From NCBI GenBank assembly GCA_900553515.1, contig USDN01000006.1, positions 5,531 through 69,530 on the forward strand: a stretch of DNA of 64,000 bases, given 5' to 3'. The first letter of the stretch is position 1; each line of letters starts with the position of its first letter. Shown in pieces: positions 1-8,762 of the stretch. Made by a program: the position numbers and the translations under genes. This DNA is from an uncultured Blautia sp. Lineage in GTDB: Bacteria > Bacillota > Clostridia > Lachnospirales > Lachnospiraceae. The notes beneath the pieces are model-generated. The model ran no database searches. It was not told where the DNA came from and worked only from the letters and a program-made list of their open reading frames with translations.

Positions 1-1527
1 ACGGCTGCTGTCTAAAACAACAGCGATATCATTTTCAACAAGGACAGGATTTTGATCTGCTGTCATCTCTCCGGTTTTACTGGCAGTTTCGACATTTTTA
101 GGGAGACCGGAAGGAATCTTGGACTTAAGGTTCTGCTGTTTTAAAAGATCCAGCATTTCTTTTGAGGCCTGCTGATTTACCAGATTTCCTTTATAGATTT
201 CTGTAAGGAGTCTGCAGCAGTCTGAGGCACTGGTGAAATTATTGGAAGTAGAATCTTTTTCCAGAAGCTCTGCTCCCATTTTTGTACAGGAAAATCCATG
301 AGTTTTGCAGAATTCATTGACAATATCTGCTCCTTTATTAAAATCCCCGTTTCCCAGAAGCTTTACGAGATCATCAGCAGAGAAATTATCATTATCTGTG
401 ATCATTTTGCTGAGAAGGGGCTTCAGACTGGTTTCGTAATCAGTGGAAGGCGTTTCAGAGTCATCCGGATAGACCAGATGTTCAAAAACAGCGCCCATGA
501 TAAATGTTTTGATCAGACCGGCAGATTCCATGGAATCATCTGCACGGATGGTACTGTAATCATCTGTAACCGGGTCCATAACTGCAATAGACCAGTTTTC
601 TTCTTCTTTTTTCAGTTTGTCCGTATAGTCAGCCTTCAGTTGTTCTGTCAGCTCACTGAGATGCTCTCCCTCTCCGGCAGCCTGTGGTTCTACAATACTG
701 AAATACTCATCAATACCGTCTGCGATACCGGATACCATAATAGGGTGGTTGGCAGTATCTGTGATATAAAGATCATCGGACTGATTGCTCATAAAGCCCA
801 TTTCCAGGATTGCTACAGGAACGGTACTCCAGTTGGTTCCGGTCATATTATCAGAGGAGATCACACCTTTGTTTTCCAGTCCGGTAGCTGTACAGTAGTG
901 GCTGATGATGCAGGATGCAAGGGTATTGCTTTTTTCGATGATATCAGAGGAAAGATACTGATTGGCTGAGGTTGGCGCCATGGTCAGTGCACCTGATGCA
1001 GAGGAGCTTCCGGCGCTGTTGGCATGAATCCGCACAGTAATATCCGCATTTTGCTCTGTGGCAAGGACTGCGCGTTCACTGTTGCTGATGGCAGTTTCAT
1101 TGTCTGTTCTGGTCATGACCACGTGATAGCCCCTTTTTACAAGCTCTTCCTGAAGAAGTACGGAAACCTGCAGGTTCACTTCGTATTCCGGGACTCCGGA
1201 GAAGTTTCCCTGTGTGCCCGAGGTTGCTTTGGGTTTGGTCTGGCTGGAACCTGGAGCCATAGGCTCTGGTGCGCTCATGTCTACGGAAGGTCCCTGGTGA
1301 CCGGGATCAATGACAACCGTAAAATTTCCGTCTCCGGCAGCCGGGGAAGCGGCATTGTTGGCGGCACCCCAGTCCATACCGGCAGAGTTTTCTGGGTCTG
1401 AGTGTGAAGGACCGATCATAGCCTGGCCCTCTTCGCTTTTAGCGGAGCCTGCTTCGGCAGCATATACCGGAACAGAAAGAGCCGGGATCAGTCCGCATAC
1501 GAGAAGCAGCTGCAGTAATTTTTTCAT
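1..1527 (-). CDS. N-acetylmuramoyl-L-alanine amidase fused to a degenerate beta-lactamase-like domain (C-terminus cut by window edge)
   Basis: Secreted cell-wall amidase. A signal peptide (MKKLLQLLLVCGLIPALS, cleavage near VYA-AE) is followed by an Amidase_3 domain with all expected zinc/catalytic positions: His in VIDPGHQG, Glu in PEYEVNL, His in RIHANS and Glu in AILEMGF. It has the serine/glycine/proline-rich insert common in clostridial members. From about residue 290 a class A beta-lactamase/transpeptidase-like domain follows, aligning with the divergent gene at 1770. Its SxxK motif reads AGLIK, so residue 337 is Gly where Ser is expected; SDN reads TDN; KTG is kept (SKTGEM). The domain is therefore probably non-catalytic and may bind wall or ligand. 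The start is fixed by AGGAGG about seven bases upstream. The reading frame is open to base 1, so the C-terminus is missing. Confidence 0.88.
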   Translation of the reverse strand, partial: MKKLLQLLLVCGLIPALSVPVYAAEAGSAKSEEGQAMIGPSHSDPENSAGMDWGAANNAASPAAGDGNFTVVIDPGHQGPSVDMSAPEPMAPGSSQTKPKATSGTQGNFSGVPEYEVNLQVSVLLQEELVKRGYHVVMTRTDNETAISNSERAVLATEQNADITVRIHANSAGSSSASGALTMAPTSANQYLSSDIIEKSNTLASCIISHYCTATGLENKGVISSDNMTGTNWSTVPVAILEMGFMSNQSDDLYITDTANHPIMVSGIADGIDEYFSIVEPQAAGEGEHLSELTEQLKADYTDKLKKEEENWSIAVMDPVTDDYSTIRADDSMESAGLIKTFIMGAVFEHLVYPDDSETPSTDYETSLKPLLSKMITDNDNFSADDLVKLLGNGDFNKGADIVNEFCKTHGFSCTKMGAELLEKDSTSNNFTSASDCCRLLTEIYKGNLVNQQASKEMLDLLKQQNLKSKIPSGLPKNVETASKTGEMTADQNPVLVENDIAVVLDSSR

Positions 1528-1648
1528 AAAGTTCGCCTCCTGGTATTTGTCAGTGAAAATAGATCTTCAAATCTGAGATAATGAATGTTACAAAAACAGA
1601 TTTATTATATGATATACTATAATAAAGAAAATGAAAAGAAGAAAATAC

Positions 1649-1677
1649 TTGCAAGGCTATAGAAATAAAATTATAAT
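1649..1677 (+). promoter_or_regulatory. Sigma-A promoter for the beta-lactamase-like gene
   Basis: TTGCAA at 1649-1654 and TATAAT at 1672-1677 with 17 bases between, about 90 bases before the start at 1770. It lies in an AT-rich 240-base divergent region. I see no equally clear promoter for the minus-strand amidase there. Confidence 0.6.
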
Positions 1678-1769
1678 AATAGCATATAAAATGTTCAAGA
1701 ATTCTGTCATTTGTTCTGAGGGACAGTCAGCAAAGACCGGGCAGGATCTGAGGAAGGAATGAGAAAGAC

Positions 1770-2747
1770 ATGCATGGCAAAAAATTGAAAAGAACCGGGC
1801 TTCTGGTACTGACATCTTTTATGTTGCTGACACAGCCCAGTTATGCAGCGAAGGCTTCTGTTTTTGGCGGAAGCGCAGAAGAGGCTTCGGAGAAAGGAGA
1901 TCCTGACCATCATCCGGAACCGCCTCCTGAAGAATCAGCATCGGAAGGTCAGGGAACATTGTCTCCACCGTCAGAAGAGGCAGGAGAGAGTGTGTTTGGA
2001 AGCGGTCAGGTGACAGATGCAGTACCGGACGAGGAACTGTCTGATCTGCTTTCCAATCTGGCATTTCCTTCATCTAACGGCAGCTGGTCGGCATATGTAT
2101 GCAATCTGGAGAAGAACACCGAGGGAAGCGTCAACGAGCACAGGATGCAGGCGGCAAGCCTGATCAAGCTTTTTATTATGGGAGCAGTTTATGAGAACTA
2201 TGACAGTCTGACTGCACAGTACGGCAAGGACAGCGTAGACAGCAATCTTCATGTAATGATCATTGTCAGTGATAATGATGCGGCGAACACACTGACAGGA
2301 TATCTGGGAGGCGGAGACAGTACCGCAGGAATGAATGTGGTTAATGATTATTGCAGCAGGAACGGATATACGAATACTCATATGGGAAGACTGCTTCTCC
2401 ACAGCAATGAATTTGATGACAATTACACCTCACCGGCAGACTGCGGACGCTTTTTAAAAAAAGTATATGACGGATGGATGGAAGGGGATGCAAATGCCTG
2501 TGCCATGTTTGACCATCTGGCAGCGCAGGAGAGAAGAAACAAGATACCGGCACAGATGCCTGAGGGCGTCAGCGTAGCAAACAAGACAGGAGAGCTTGCA
2601 GATGTGGAAAACGATGCAGGCATCATTTACAACACGGCCAATGATCTTGTGATCGTGTTTATGTCAGAAAATCTGTCAGAGGCAGGAGCAGCCCAGAGTA
2701 CGATCTCTGCATTGAGCAGGCAGATATACGACTATTATCAGCAGTAA
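1770..2747 (+). CDS. Secreted class A beta-lactamase-like serine hydrolase
   Basis: A 325-residue exported protein. It has an N-terminal hydrophobic signal (LLVLTSFMLLTQPSYA), then a Pro/Glu/Ser-rich linker of about 70 residues, then a Beta-lactamase2-type domain from about residue 105. The catalytic triad motifs are intact: SLIK with Ser130 and Lys133, SDN at 167-169 and KTG at 272-274. This fold covers beta-lactamases and low-molecular-weight DD-peptidases. The long linker and the adjacent amidase paralogue favour a wall-associated role over drug resistance, but the sequence cannot decide this. The divergent gene at 1527 carries a degenerate copy of the same domain. The start follows AGGAAGG with longish spacing. 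Confidence 0.8.
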   Translation: MHGKKLKRTGLLVLTSFMLLTQPSYAAKASVFGGSAEEASEKGDPDHHPEPPPEESASEGQGTLSPPSEEAGESVFGSGQVTDAVPDEELSDLLSNLAFPSSNGSWSAYVCNLEKNTEGSVNEHRMQAASLIKLFIMGAVYENYDSLTAQYGKDSVDSNLHVMIIVSDNDAANTLTGYLGGGDSTAGMNVVNDYCSRNGYTNTHMGRLLLHSNEFDDNYTSPADCGRFLKKVYDGWMEGDANACAMFDHLAAQERRNKIPAQMPEGVSVANKTGELADVENDAGIIYNTANDLVIVFMSENLSEAGAAQSTISALSRQIYDYYQQ

Positions 2748-2832
2748 GGAGGGACATCAGGGGACAGGCCGCGAAACAGAGGATTATGGAACAGAACAAA
2801 AAATAAAATATTCCATAAAGGGGGATGATGAT

Positions 2833-3789
2833 ATGAATAAGAAATGGAAAGATTTTTCAGTAACAGCTCTTTTAAAATGGGCGGCATTATTTGCCCTTGT
2901 ATTTGCTGTTTCTCTGCCTGTAACCGCAGAAACCAGCCATGCAGCAAATACGACGTATACGGTAACGGTTGCAACCGGATATCTCGCACTGCGCAATGCG
3001 AAAGCATATGATGAAAAGAATGAAATCGGCGAGCTGTATACAGGGGAAACAGTGGAGGTGACAGATTCCAGCGGAGCGACTTACTGGACTGTCTATTCTC
3101 CGAAGCTGAACAAAACCGGCTATGTAAACAGAAAATATCTGGCATGTGCTTCCGATTCCAAAACGGTCAGAGTGCAGAGCGGCTATCTGGCGCTCCGCAC
3201 AGCCAAGGCGTATGACAGCAAAAACGAAGTAGGGGAGCTTTATACGGGAGATACGGTATATGTGGCAAATACAGATGACCCCACTTACTGGCTGGTGTAT
3301 GCGCCTGGACTGAACAAGGGCGGCTATGTAAACAAAAATTATCTGGAGGGTACTTCTTCCGCGGGATCAGGCCAGACCTGGACAGTCAGCGTAGCAAAAG
3401 GTTATCTTGCGCTTCGTACAGCCAAGGCATATGACAGCAGAAATGAGATCGGAGAACTTTATACCGGAGATACCGTACAGGTAACAGATACCAGTGATTC
3501 TACTTACTGGTATGTATACTCACCAAAGCATGGAAAAAGCGGATATGTCAATAAGAACTATCTGACAGGCGGCAGTTCCGGTTCTGTGGGATTTACAAGA
3601 ACAGTCAGCGTAGCGAAAGGCTATCTTGCCCTTCGTACCGCCAAAGCTTATGATGAAGCAAATGAGATCGGGGAGCTTTATACCGGAGATACCGTACAGG
3701 TAACAGATACCAGTGATTCTACCTATTGGTATGTGTATTCTCCAAAGCATGGTAAATATGGATATGTAAATAAAGATTATCTGTATTGA
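2833..3789 (+). CDS. Secreted protein with four bacterial SH3 repeats
   Basis: A 318-residue exported protein built almost wholly of four SH3b (SH3_3) units of about 65-70 residues. Each contains the pattern GYLALR..KAYD..NE.GELYTGDTV and ends with GYVN+.YL. A signal sequence with cleavage near SHA-AN precedes them. Such domains usually bind peptidoglycan stem peptides or cross-bridges; there is no catalytic domain, so this is a binder or surface decoration. Repeats three and four are almost identical at DNA level over long stretches, which points to recent duplication or gene conversion. The start is supported by AAAGGGGG eight bases upstream. It follows the beta-lactamase-like gene by 85 bases and may be co-transcribed. 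Confidence 0.8.
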   Translation: MNKKWKDFSVTALLKWAALFALVFAVSLPVTAETSHAANTTYTVTVATGYLALRNAKAYDEKNEIGELYTGETVEVTDSSGATYWTVYSPKLNKTGYVNRKYLACASDSKTVRVQSGYLALRTAKAYDSKNEVGELYTGDTVYVANTDDPTYWLVYAPGLNKGGYVNKNYLEGTSSAGSGQTWTVSVAKGYLALRTAKAYDSRNEIGELYTGDTVQVTDTSDSTYWYVYSPKHGKSGYVNKNYLTGGSSGSVGFTRTVSVAKGYLALRTAKAYDEANEIGELYTGDTVQVTDTSDSTYWYVYSPKHGKYGYVNKDYLY

Positions 3790-3825
3790 TGATCTGAAGT
3801 GAAGAGGAATTCTGATGATAATTAA

Positions 3826-3852
3826 AACGGGGACCTGAATAAGGTTCCCGTT
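3826..3852. terminator. Bidirectional terminator between convergent genes
   Basis: An 11-base stem (AACGGGGACCT with AGGTTCCCGTT, one G-U pair) around a five-base loop. On the minus strand it is followed by TTTTAATT, so it serves the DUF1836 gene best; on the plus strand the tail is only partly T-rich. Confidence 0.7.
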
Positions 3853-3858
3853 CATTCA

Positions 3859-4488
3859 TTACTTCTTTGGTTTTTTGCTTTTGGATGAAGCATCCGTATT
3901 TTCATTTCGCAGTTCATCTACCAGCTGTTCAATGAGCATTTTTTTTGTATAAACGTCAAAGCTCAGAAGACAGATAAAGGAAAACATTTTCAGAAATTTT
4001 TGGTCTTCCTCAGGAGCAGTTTCAAAGGTCTTCTCGGATGTATGGTAGCATCTGAGAAGATTTTTTTTGAGCAGTTCCACCTGTTCCTTTTCCATACTGA
4101 ATACTTCATTATAAATAGCCGTAAGATCCATTTCCGAATCCGACCGGAAATATTTTTCTGTGATCGGGCCCAGAAGGGTCTGGATATCGTTGATGGAAAG
4201 GATGTTTTTAAAATAATAAATAAAGATCAGAAGCAGCAGATGCTCCCTGGAATAACGCTTTTTTTCCGGAGATGGAAGCAGGTTGTTTTTGGCATAATTA
4301 TTAATCATGGTTTTGGTAAGGATCTTGTCCTCCGGATACCGTTTGGAGGAAGCAAGCTGCTCTTCCATAAAAGTGGTTACCTGATCCATGTATAAGTCAA
4401 TATTGGGAATATCTTCCGGTTTAATATAATCAATTCTTGAAATACTTTCAAGAATGCTTCCTATCATATCCTGTGTATTGATCGTCAT
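3859..4488 (-). CDS. DUF1836 domain protein
   Basis: A 209-residue soluble protein matching the DUF1836 family in its core: PNIDLYMDQVTTFMEEQL, then KRYPEDKILTKTMINNYAKN, then KKRYSREHLLLLIFIYYFK. The middle part resembles a MerR-like or winged helix-turn-helix (conditional start of growth after PEKKRYSREH), so a DNA-binding role is often proposed, but no function is established. The C-terminus is lysine-rich. It is transcribed in the same direction as the AraC gene and lies 58 bases after it. It ends at a bidirectional terminator. Confidence 0.75.
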   Translation of the reverse strand: MTINTQDMIGSILESISRIDYIKPEDIPNIDLYMDQVTTFMEEQLASSKRYPEDKILTKTMINNYAKNNLLPSPEKKRYSREHLLLLIFIYYFKNILSINDIQTLLGPITEKYFRSDSEMDLTAIYNEVFSMEKEQVELLKKNLLRCYHTSEKTFETAPEEDQKFLKMFSFICLLSFDVYTKKMLIEQLVDELRNENTDASSKSKKPKK

Positions 4489-4546
4489 AGTTTATCACCT
4501 CTGCATCTTATTATATAGTTTTCAAAACTACTTGTAAACATTTTTC

Positions 4547-5413
4547 TCAGGGATTTTGTTTTTTTATGATCCGGTTGTTCTGACGGTAGGCCCGTGGGGA
4601 GCTTCCGTAAACATTTTTGAAGGCTCTGGAAAAATGTAATTGATTGGGATAGCCTACCTGAATACTGATATCTTTTACTGCAATGTCTGAAGTTTTCAGA
4701 AGCTCAGCAGCCCTGGACATCCGATATCGGATAAGAAATTCCTGAGGAGCCAGCCCCATGGTCTCTTTAAAAACCTTTCCGAAATAGCTGCGGTCCAGAT
4801 TCAGTCTCTGCGCCATATCTTCCACAGTGATGGGAAACATGTAATTTTGTGAAATAAAGGTAATGGCTTCATCTGTATAGAACTGAGATCGTTTTCCGTT
4901 CTGGGTACGGTTTCGGGAAGCGGAGCCTGTAAGAATAGCATCCATTACCAGATAAAGATGTCCGATCAGATACAGGGAGGAGGTTCCGGAAGGACTGGAA
5001 GCAAGATGAAGCAGTTCATTTCTCAGGATGTCGGCAGTCTGTGGAGAAGAAGGGGTAAAAATTGGATTTTCTGTGGAAAGCCCCGCAGTGTCCAGAATCT
5101 CTCTGGCTTTCAGTCCGCTGAACTCCACCCAGGTATATTCCCATGGATCTTCCCTGTCCGCGAAGTAAGTGTTGACCCGATCCGGTTCGATCAGGAAGCC
5201 TGTCCCTCCATGAAGCTTGTATTCTTTTGTAACTGCGTCGGATTCATCTACAAGCAGAGTTCCTTTTCCGGAAATAACATAATGAAAAAGAAAGTGGTTG
5301 CGGATAGAAGGCCCAAAGGAATGAAGTGGGCGGCATTTTTCATATCCGTACTGATACAGAGTGAGATCCATAAAACGGTCGTCCGAAAACACATGAAACA
5401 AGGGCTTTGCCAT
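4547..5413 (-). CDS. AraC-family regulator of the alpha-galactoside locus
   Basis: A 288-residue transcription factor. Residues 1-150 form a cupin-like sugar-sensing domain (GGTGFLIEPDRVNTYFAD). Residues about 185-285 form the double helix-turn-helix AraC domain (VEDMAQRLNLDRSYFGKVFK, then IQVGYPNQLHFSRAFKNVYG). The gene is divergent from the binding-protein/permease/alpha-galactosidase operon, the arrangement of MsmR/RafR-type activators of raffinose and melibiose use. The start has AGGAGG seven bases upstream. The 281-base region between the two operons is AT-rich and should hold the operator; I could not pick out repeated half-sites with confidence. Confidence 0.85.
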   Translation of the reverse strand: MAKPLFHVFSDDRFMDLTLYQYGYEKCRPLHSFGPSIRNHFLFHYVISGKGTLLVDESDAVTKEYKLHGGTGFLIEPDRVNTYFADREDPWEYTWVEFSGLKAREILDTAGLSTENPIFTPSSPQTADILRNELLHLASSPSGTSSLYLIGHLYLVMDAILTGSASRNRTQNGKRSQFYTDEAITFISQNYMFPITVEDMAQRLNLDRSYFGKVFKETMGLAPQEFLIRYRMSRAAELLKTSDIAVKDISIQVGYPNQLHFSRAFKNVYGSSPRAYRQNNRIIKKQNP

Positions 5414-5590
5414 ATTTATTCCTCCTGATATTTTAGAAAACTATGAATTAGTAACAAAAAACAGGTGATAAAACTGTGATATTTAAACGAAAAACAAGAG
5501 TTTTTTATTATTATATATCAAAATAAGTAGTAACTTCAACTATATTCGAGAAAAAACGTATTATGATATAAAACAGGTTTCATGACTCCA

Positions 5591-5619
5591 TTTACGGAAA
5601 GGGACAGCAATGATAGAAT
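5591..5619 (+). promoter_or_regulatory. Probable activator-dependent promoter of the alpha-galactoside operon
   Basis: TTTACG at 5591-5596, 17 bases, then TAGAAT at 5614-5619 preceded by TGA (extended -10). Both boxes are imperfect, which fits a promoter needing the divergent AraC-type activator. It ends about 75 bases before the start codon at 5695. Confidence 0.45.
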
Positions 5620-5694
5620 GAGGACATGAAACAAAGCCGTATAAACTGTACAGAATGGAAACGGACCGCAAAAAGAAAGGAAAGGGGAAATTCA

Positions 5695-6990
5695 ATGAAA
5701 AAAAGGAAACTGTCTGTTATAGGGATTTTTGCAGGAATACTAAGTGTCGGTATGGTTCTTGGCGGATGCGGAGATTCTTCGTCAGATAACGGAAAAATAA
5801 AAATTGAAATGGTTCAATATAAACCGGAGGCAGTAAAAGCATTTGAAAAAATGGAAGAGAAATTTAACGCTTCCCATGATGATATTGAACTGACCATTGA
5901 ATCACTAAATGAAGCCATGACGATCCTGAAGACCCGTTTTATTAAGGAAGATCAGCCGGACATTATCGGGATCGGAGGGGATGTGAACTACTCTAATTTT
6001 CTGGATGCGGATATGCTGACAGATATTTCGGACTTTGAAGGGCTTGCAGACATTAAACAGGCATATCTGGATATTGATAAGAATCTGGAATTTATTCCCA
6101 GAGACGGAGTATATGCGGTTCCCTATGCAGCCAATGCGGCAGGGATCCTGTACAACAAAGACATGTTTGAAGAAAACGGATGGGAGATTCCCACAACCTG
6201 GGAGGAATTTCTGACACTTCTGGATACCATTCAGGCATCCGGACAGCAGCCGCTGTATTTTGGCTTTAAAGATACCTGGACCTGTCTGGCTCCATGGAAC
6301 GCCATGGCCTGCGATCTTGCTCCGGCAGATGTATGCCAGCAGGTAAACAGAGGAGAAACTACTTTTTCAGAAGAATACCGGGAGCTTGCGGAAAAGATCC
6401 TTCAGCTTCTTCCTTACGCACAGGAGGATCCTTATGCTTACAGCTATAATGATGCATGTACCGCCTTTGCCCGTGGGGAATCTGCCATGTACTGCATCGG
6501 AAGCTATGCGGTGCCTCAGATCAAATCCGTAAATCCGGAGATGAATATTGATTCTTTTGTTTTTCCGGCAAACGACAGCGCAGACGGACAGATCCTGAAT
6601 TCCGGTATCGATCTTCAGTTCTGTGTTATGGAGGACTGTCAGGAAAAAGAAGCGGCTTATGAAGTGCTTCGTTTTATGATGGAGGATGAAAATATCCAGA
6701 TCTATCTGGATGACCAGAATGCAGTTCCCTGTAAAGAGGGAGAGTTTCAGCTTCCTTCCATGCTGGACGGTATGAAGGAATATATTGACGCCGGTAAGAT
6801 GACAGATTACCAGGATCATTATTATCCAACAGAAATGGCAGTAGACGCCATGATCCAGACCTATCTGATGGAGGGGGACACAGACGCATGGCTGAAAAAA
6901 TTCGACAGGGACTGGACGCGGTACAATCGTGACCTGATCCGCAAGATACAGGATTATCAGAAAGAAAACGGGGAAGGAGGAAATGAATAA
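5695..6990 (+). CDS. Sugar-binding lipoprotein of an ABC importer (MsmE/RafE-like)
   Basis: A 431-residue family 1 extracellular solute-binding protein. The signal sequence ends in a lipobox (LGGC), so the mature protein is lipid-anchored at Cys. The body shows the usual two-lobe pattern (DIIGIGGDVNYSNF, YAVPYAANAAGILYNKDMFEENGWEIPTTWEEF). The start at 5695 is chosen over an upstream in-frame ATG because AGGGGA lies just before it and the signal peptide begins there. It is the first gene of an operon with two permeases and a GH36 alpha-galactosidase, so the likely ligands are raffinose, melibiose, stachyose or similar alpha-galactosides. The stop overlaps the next start by one base. Confidence 0.88.
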   Translation: MKKRKLSVIGIFAGILSVGMVLGGCGDSSSDNGKIKIEMVQYKPEAVKAFEKMEEKFNASHDDIELTIESLNEAMTILKTRFIKEDQPDIIGIGGDVNYSNFLDADMLTDISDFEGLADIKQAYLDIDKNLEFIPRDGVYAVPYAANAAGILYNKDMFEENGWEIPTTWEEFLTLLDTIQASGQQPLYFGFKDTWTCLAPWNAMACDLAPADVCQQVNRGETTFSEEYRELAEKILQLLPYAQEDPYAYSYNDACTAFARGESAMYCIGSYAVPQIKSVNPEMNIDSFVFPANDSADGQILNSGIDLQFCVMEDCQEKEAAYEVLRFMMEDENIQIYLDDQNAVPCKEGEFQLPSMLDGMKEYIDAGKMTDYQDHYYPTEMAVDAMIQTYLMEGDTDAWLKKFDRDWTRYNRDLIRKIQDYQKENGEGGNE

Positions 6991-7859
6991 TGAAGAAAAA
7001 TGAAAGAAAACGAACCTTTTTGCTGATTACCATTCCGATTCTTGTATTATTCTTTACCTTTAATACACTGCCTCTGATAAAAGGCTTTATTTACAGCTTT
7101 ACCAACTTTAAAGGGTATGGAAGCTATGACTGGGTAGGATTCCGGAATTACATTGATCTTTTTCAGGATGCCAGGGTGGGACATTCCTATCTGTTTACCT
7201 TTAAATTTGCGCTGGTGGCAACCATTATCGTAAATCTTTTCAGTCTGATTCTGGCGCTGGGCCTGAACAGCAGGATCCGTGCAAAAAGCGCCCTGAGAGG
7301 AATCTATTTTATTCCAAATGTTCTGGGAGGGCTGGTAGTCGGCTATATTTTCAGCTTTATCTTTACCTATATCCTTCCGACGATCGGAAAAGCAATGGGA
7401 ATCGATTTTCTCAGCAGCAGTATGCTGGCGGATACAAAAACCGCATGGTTTGCCATTGTGATCGTGGCGGCATGGCAGGCCATTGCAATGAATACGATCA
7501 TTTATATTTCCGGACTGCAGACTGTGCCGGAGGATGTATATGAGGCAGGATCCATTGACGGGGCAACCGGATGGACAAAATTTAAAAATCTGACCTTCCC
7601 GCTGATTATTCCGTTTTTTACGATTAATATGGTACTGTGCATGAAAAACTTCCTGATGGCATTTGACCAGATCATGGCTCTTACCAAAGGCGGTCCGGCA
7701 CAGAGTACAGAATCCATCTCCTTCCTGATTTACAAAAACGGTATGGATGGAGGACAATTTGGATTCCAGAGCGCGAATGCAGTACTGTTTTTCGTTGTGA
7801 TCGTGGCAATCTCTATATTCCAGCTTACATTTATGAATAAGAAGGAGGAGCAGTTATAA
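6990..7859 (+). CDS. ABC sugar permease, MsmF-like
   Basis: A 289-residue inner-membrane protein of the CUT1 family with about six membrane segments. The cytoplasmic EAA loop (YEAGSIDGATGWTKFKNLTFP), which docks the ATPase, lies near residues 190-210. It pairs with the next gene to form the heterodimeric channel fed by the lipoprotein at 5695. Start and stop overlap by one base on both sides, so translation of the three transport genes is coupled. No ATP-binding subunit is encoded nearby; such systems normally borrow a shared MsmK/MsmX-type ATPase encoded elsewhere. Confidence 0.9.
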   Translation: MKKNERKRTFLLITIPILVLFFTFNTLPLIKGFIYSFTNFKGYGSYDWVGFRNYIDLFQDARVGHSYLFTFKFALVATIIVNLFSLILALGLNSRIRAKSALRGIYFIPNVLGGLVVGYIFSFIFTYILPTIGKAMGIDFLSSSMLADTKTAWFAIVIVAAWQAIAMNTIIYISGLQTVPEDVYEAGSIDGATGWTKFKNLTFPLIIPFFTINMVLCMKNFLMAFDQIMALTKGGPAQSTESISFLIYKNGMDGGQFGFQSANAVLFFVVIVAISIFQLTFMNKKEEQL

Positions 7860-8707
7860 TGAAAAAGAATACCAAACAGATGGGAAAAACCAACTGGCCG
7901 GTGACCATCCTTCTGATCATGGGCTGTGTGACAATTTTCTTTCCCCTTTATATGGCAGTAATCATTGCCTTCAAAAAACCTTCGGAAATGACAAACGATA
8001 TTGCAGGAGCGCTTTCTTTCCCGTCCTCCTGGAGCTTTGATAACTTTACAGAAGCCATGAGGGTTACAGATTTCTGGAATTCCCTGGGAAATTCTCTGCT
8101 GATTACAGCCCTCACTGTAGTGATTGCCATACTTCTTCATTCTCTGGCAGGCTACGCCATTGGAAGGAATATGGGAAAAAGTAAATTTTATAAATTTGCG
8201 TATCTTTACATTGTCAGCGGTATGTTTGTTCCCTTTGCCATCCTGATGATGCCTCTGGTAAAACAGACTTCTCAGATGGGGATTGGAAACAGAGCGGGAG
8301 TCATCATCCTTTATGTGGTATTTTATATGCCGATGAACCTTCTTCTGTATTCCGGATATCTGAAAAATATTCCCCTTGCTCTGGAAGAAGCGGCGAAAGT
8401 AGACGGAGCAAGTACCTGGAAGACCTACTGGAGTATTATTTTTCCGGTAATGAAGCCCATGCATGCAACAGTTGCAGTCCTTACGGCACTGGGTACCTGG
8501 AATGACGTTATGACTCCTCTGGTAATCATGTCCGGTACAGGAAAAAATACCCTTCCGCTGGCGCAGCTGAACTTCCAGACACAGTTTGGAACAAATTATA
8601 ACCTTGCATTTGCATCCTATCTTCTGGCGCTGATTCCGATTCTTCTCTTTTATCTGATATGTCAGAAGCAGATTCTGAACGGCGTGGTAAATGGTGCAGT
8701 GAAATAA
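7859..8707 (+). CDS. ABC sugar permease, MsmG-like
   Basis: A 282-residue CUT1-type permease with six predicted membrane segments and the EAA loop (LEEAAKVDGASTWKTYWSIIFP) near residues 180-200. It is the partner of the permease at 6990 and overlaps it by one base. The C-terminus (QKQILNGVVNGAVK) is the usual family ending. A gap of 55 bases separates it from the alpha-galactosidase, with no terminator visible, so all belong to one transcript. Confidence 0.9.
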   Translation: MKKNTKQMGKTNWPVTILLIMGCVTIFFPLYMAVIIAFKKPSEMTNDIAGALSFPSSWSFDNFTEAMRVTDFWNSLGNSLLITALTVVIAILLHSLAGYAIGRNMGKSKFYKFAYLYIVSGMFVPFAILMMPLVKQTSQMGIGNRAGVIILYVVFYMPMNLLLYSGYLKNIPLALEEAAKVDGASTWKTYWSIIFPVMKPMHATVAVLTALGTWNDVMTPLVIMSGTGKNTLPLAQLNFQTQFGTNYNLAFASYLLALIPILLFYLICQKQILNGVVNGAVK

Positions 8708-8762
8708 TGTGAAAAAATAAGAAGAAAGAACATCCCAGGCAGGATGAAAAGAGGAAAAGACA

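Noticed and set aside
1600..1645. Promoter for the minus-strand amidase gene
   Set aside because: Several TATAAT-like boxes are present on the minus strand, but none has a convincing -35 at the right distance.
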